Positions 60,687-64,000 of a stretch of 64,000 nucleotides of DNA are shown here, one piece after another. The notes beneath the pieces are model-generated. The model was given only the letters and a program-made list of their open reading frames with translations. It had not been told where the DNA came from and ran no database searches. Source of the DNA: Cristatella mucedo. Taxonomy: Eukaryota > Bryozoa > Phylactolaemata > Cristatellidae. Where the stretch lies: assembly GCA_009760855.2 (NCBI GenBank), contig WPIO01000028.1, positions 3,863,501 to 3,927,500 of the forward strand, in the 5' to 3' direction. Made by a program: the position numbers and the translations under genes. Within the stretch, counting starts at the first letter, position 1; every line of letters begins with the position of its first letter.

Positions 60687-63015
60687 TCTGATGACCGATC
60701 ACGCAGAGCAGAAGCAGAACTGCAAGCTGCGGCTAAACGCCACTGAACTGACCGGCGCTCAGCTGAAGGTCGCAAAGAAGGTCGCTTCCGGTCCAAACGA
60801 AAGTGACCGATACGTAGAGATCAGAAAGCCGAATGCGGATTTATATATAGAGCACAATTTGTTTTAATTTATATGGCATATCAGTTAGCCTTTTCAACTA
60901 TACAATGTTATGTGTGCGGGATCCATTATCGTGCATTTGATTTGTGAGGCAGAGTTCCTTTTGTGCGCTGCCCCTTTGCGGCTGCATTTCCGTACACTCG
61001 TGGCTCTAGACTAGCGTGTATGTGTGCTTGTGTCAGTGAGTGGAGCGCCGACAAATCAAAATGCGTAAGAAATTCAAAAAACTCTTGACAGTTTTCAATT
61101 CCAATGCTGCTAGCTTAAATTGAGCCACAGCCTCTGCAAGCTCCTTCGAATGCGGTCGAACGCATGTTGTACAAGTAAAGATGAGCTTTCTCTGACAGCT
61201 TCGTGTATGGAGCAGCGGCACGAAATTAGCGGCTGTCAACCCGCTAGCGGCAGTTGATGCAGACATGCTTGCTGTGGGCCTTCAACCAGCGGTCGGGTCA
61301 GTTTCGCCCCAAGCTAATACGAGAACAGCCTTCACCTAAGGATAAGGGCTGAACAATCATTCTTGTTGCATCGAAGCGCAATCAAAGCGGTGGCAGAATC
61401 GCGACAGCTCGCACTATTCGACGGATAACGTTGGTGATGCGTGCTTTAAGGCTATTATCTAAACATCTTCGCTGGTTAGGTGGTCTGCTCAGTCGCTGTC
61501 TGTGTGCTTCCCGACCTCCTTCCAACCTATGTCAATCTCCACACACACACACGCAAATCACCTAGTTGACGTGACCATCCTTTTTTCCATAGGGTCTAAA
61601 TTGAGAAGTCAATTGGTCGTCGACATTCTCTAGCAACCGGGACTGCGTAGTCATACTTTAGGGGCTTCGTACGCTAACATCGTCTGCAACCAGTGGGTGG
61701 TAGCACCCTGCAAGGCCTACCTTTCATAATCATAACACGACTAACTAATTGTTTGTAGCTTTTTTAAGAGTACTAGATGTCTTTCTAGGTACTGCTTATT
61801 TGCTGGAAAGGAAGCGTGCTAACTGATTAGTGACAGTGATTTTTGATTAGGAAGTTTTTCTCTGACGAGCAGGTTTTTTGGAAGTTGTATAACTACAGCT
61901 TTATTCCCTAAGGCAGGTTGTCGGTGCAGCACTTTTTGACGTACATGGATTAAAATTAGAGCTGCAGACAACACTTATATTTTTCGCCTTAAATTGACTG
62001 GCGTTTGCGATTGCTTGCACACGAGCGTTGCAGTACCCCACGCTAAGTACTCAGCAATGTTTGCAGATGGCTTCACAGTGGCTGAATCGATATTTGGTAT
62101 GCACAACCCTTATCAAATTGCTATCGAAATGAACCACCTATTTATTTTGGTTTAGCCAAACAGCGACGGTGGCTGATTTATTGCTTTGCTATTCTTAGCA
62201 TATGGGCCAGTGGCCTGTTTGGCTTTGTTGTTGGCGTTTTAGCCAGTTTACGGCCCAGTTAATGGTGCGTTATGGCACAGTGAAGTTTACGGCACTGCTA
62301 CTGAATTATGGGTCGTTGCGACTGATTGTGGCGGTGGCTTAATTAACTAGGTTAAGTCGGGGCCTGTGGAGGCTGGGCAGTTGCGACTAGGACGTCTGGC
62401 AGGGTGGTCGCCTGCTGGTCCGCTAAGGCGCTCGTGTGAATAAGCATCTCCTTGATTCCGATAGAGTAACGGGCTATCGTCTTGTGAGACTTCTCTCGCG
62501 ACGAGGATGGCAGTTACGCGTTTTGGGCAACAGCTTTGGCGGTCGCCTGGCAGTAGGTCGCTTCGGTGCTGCAAGAGGTTTTTAGAACTCGGCTTAAGTT
62601 CATTGCATTTCAGCACGTGTGCCGGAGAATGGGAGAATCTAAATTTCCTGCCAATTATAATTAAAGACCGAAAGTAGGATGATAAACCGTGTGATGTATT
62701 ATCGCCCGCGGCCGGTCCAGAACGAAGCCCTAGTTGAAGCGAAACTGTCGGCAGCGGAGATAAGTATCATTCGAGGAGAACAAATATATCAAATTTATAT
62801 TACTTTAAAAATTATTTTATTCGATTTAAATTATTATATGGAAGCTTTTACACTCGCAACTAATTTAATGTTAGTCACGGGACAGAACACCTCTACTTCA
62901 GTGCCCGTCTGAAAATGGCGGTTCGATAGCTGGCGCATTCACGACGTTCCTTTCGTGGGTGTTCTGCAGCCACCTTGCTCATAGTGGTCGTTTTATAATT
63001 GATTGCCTGCGAGCT
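60687..63015. other. Divergent intergenic region between NAA20 and the AF10-like gene
   Basis: The 2.3-kb gap holds promoters and 5' UTRs of both genes by position. A decayed antisense LINE tail lies near 61755-61840. No core promoter motif could be fixed. The minus-strand frame at 61033-61266 is listed separately. Confidence 0.5.
61033..61266 (-). CDS. Small unexplained open frame (77 codons)
   Basis: The frame starts MSASTAASGLTAANFVPLLH and ends with a helical stretch (ELAEAVAQFKLAALELKTVK). It is not a recognised family. Its first 21 residues resemble the start of exon 3 of the TMEM232-like gene (MTSAVPTTGLTATAFVPPLD) at 11 positions. No good splice sites flank it, so it could be a small intronless gene, a gene fragment, or chance. 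Confidence 0.25.
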   Translation of the reverse strand: MSASTAASGLTAANFVPLLHTRSCQRKLIFTCTTCVRPHSKELAEAVAQFKLAALELKTVKSFLNFLRILICRRSTH

Positions 63016-63253
63016 ATGTCAGCAGACACGAAACCGCCAAAGCAAATGGTAGGGGGTTGCTGCGTGTGCTCGGACGAACGAGGGTGGCCGGAGAACCCCC
63101 TCGTCTATTGTGACGGCGACTCGTGCAGCGTGGCCGTACACCAGGCATGTTACGGTATATTGCAAGTACCTACCGGCTCGTGGTTCTGCAGAAAGTGCGA
63201 GTCTCAGGAAAGAGCAGCTAGAGTTAAATGCGATCTATGCCCCAGCAAGGAAG
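63016..63253 (+). CDS. MLLT10: AF10/AF17 (MLLT10/MLLT6) homologue, first PHD-finger exon (partial)
   Basis: The exon starts at ATG 63016 and ends at donor AAGGAAG|GTGAGT (phase 1). It encodes MSADTKPPKQMVGGCCVCSD and goes on through ENPLVYCDG, HQACYGILQVPTGSWFCRKC and CDLCPSKEG. The Cys/His spacing is that of the N-terminal PHD finger of AF10 and AF17, cofactors of the DOT1L H3K79 methyltransferase; this module reads unmodified H3K27 in the human protein. The human exon breaks at the same place, before the ALKRTDNGG segment. No continuation was found before the window edge, so the gene is cut here. AF10 and AF17 are one gene in most invertebrates, so the symbol is the family's rather than a strict orthologue call. 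An in-frame ATG at 62959 would add a poorly conserved leader and is less likely. Confidence 0.9.
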
Positions 63254-64000
63254 GTGAGTTGTCGGGTGCGCGCCGTGTGCCCACCTCGGATTCACCCTTC
63301 ACATCGCTTAGCTGCTACGTCGATGGCCTACTTGTCGGCAGATACGCTTCCGACTTCGATAGATTGTTAATTATTTGTACCGTTTAATTTGTGTCTTCGC
63401 CTGTTAATATGTCCGCTCTTCCCTCGTCCGGTACGTGGGTAGCACGTGCTCCAGCCTTGCCTCCGACCTAGCTGTTTGACGAATCCCGTTTGGTTCTGGT
63501 GCAGTGGCTCCGACAGTCGACTGATTTGAACCCTGTAGAAGGACTTTAGAGCGATATATACGGGTAGCTGAGGTAGGTGTTTGGCCTACACCAGTAGCCG
63601 ACCTTTTCAGTAAAATGTATGCTCAGCGGAATGTGCTACAGCAGAAGGGTCAACTAGCATGGCTGTTAAGACTGGTTCACTTTGCTGCTCTAGCAAGCTA
63701 GACACTGTACACTCAGGAACACACAAATCTTTTCAGTATGGTCACTGTTACTGCTTCTGAAACTTAGTTTGGGTAATAAAAGAGGGTTGTATACGGTGCC
63801 AAACACACATAACTTATGCTTGGTAGGTGAAAATATTTGTTAGGCTGCTGCTGGTGTGTGCGAGTTTAGTGTGACGCTGTCCCACCACGATTCTTCATTA
63901 TCTCCCTTGTCTGGCAATGCATAACAGGCCATTTTAACTGTTTGTAAAGCAAAAGGACCACGGTATAATGACATTAGGTGACGTTATAGTACCTATCATC
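63254..64000. other. First intron of the AF10-like gene, to the window edge
   Basis: No continuation of the PHD region was found. A piece at 63870-63915 (gtttagtgtgacgctgtccc, gattcttcattatctccc) is shared with 28195-28255 and marks an unclassified repeat family. Confidence 0.5.

Noticed and set aside
60664-60867. Plus-strand open frame starting at 60664
   Set aside because: It lies antisense over the first exon and start codon of NAA20 and has no recognisable family or partner exon.
62347-62616. Minus-strand open frame of 89 codons
   Set aside because: No recognised domain, no flanking splice sites and no similarity to neighbours; it may simply be GC-richer upstream sequence of the AF10-like gene.

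Overview
This is a stretch of animal nuclear genome. Genes are split into many short exons with GT..AG introns, introns run to several kb, and the space between exons is packed with non-LTR retrotransposon fragments, tRNA-derived SINEs, hAT-type MITEs and long dinucleotide microsatellites. The proteins are clear but diverged homologues of bilaterian proteins, and the repeats look invertebrate. I cannot name the species; a lophotrochozoan such as a snail or flatworm would fit, but that is a guess.

Five protein-coding genes can be assembled by following splice sites and reading phase. (1) About 2886-14322, plus strand: a 12-exon ARM/HEAT-like protein, best guess TMEM232-like, 5' end unresolved. 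(2) 14805-25263, minus strand: an ETAA1 homologue (RPA-bound activator of ATR kinase) in seven exons, all joined by phase-1 introns, with two consecutive exons that each carry an RPA32-binding helix. (3) 25796-53448, plus strand: CDIN1 (C15orf41), a PD-(D/E)xK nuclease-fold protein, ten exons over 27.6 kb. (4) 57301-60686, minus strand: NAA20, catalytic subunit of NatB N-terminal acetyltransferase. (5) 63016 onward, plus strand: first PHD-finger exon of an AF10/AF17 (MLLT10/MLLT6) homologue, cut by the window edge.

The genes strictly alternate in strand. Genes 1/2 and 3/4 converge at their 3' ends, while 2/3 and 4/5 diverge from shared upstream regions (532 bp and about 2.3 kb). The 1/2 junction has opposed poly(A) signals 9 bp apart. 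The genes are functionally unrelated apart from a loose nuclear theme (ATR activation, a nuclease-fold protein, a chromatin reader).

Mobile DNA fills the rest. The dominant family is an L2/CR1-type LINE with an (ATT)n tail; one copy (30124-31455) keeps an open reverse-transcriptase reading frame. A tRNA-derived SINE shares its 3' tail with this LINE. A second LINE family ends in (TTACA)n. Three copies of a SPIN-type hAT MITE, one with a perfect 8-bp target duplication, and a second hAT-like MITE are present. I saw no CRISPR array, operon, rRNA or functional tRNA gene, and no clearly new defence or metabolic system. The most interesting items are the duplicated RPA32-binding exon in ETAA1, the SPIN elements, and short tandem duplications sitting on three CDIN1 3' splice sites.
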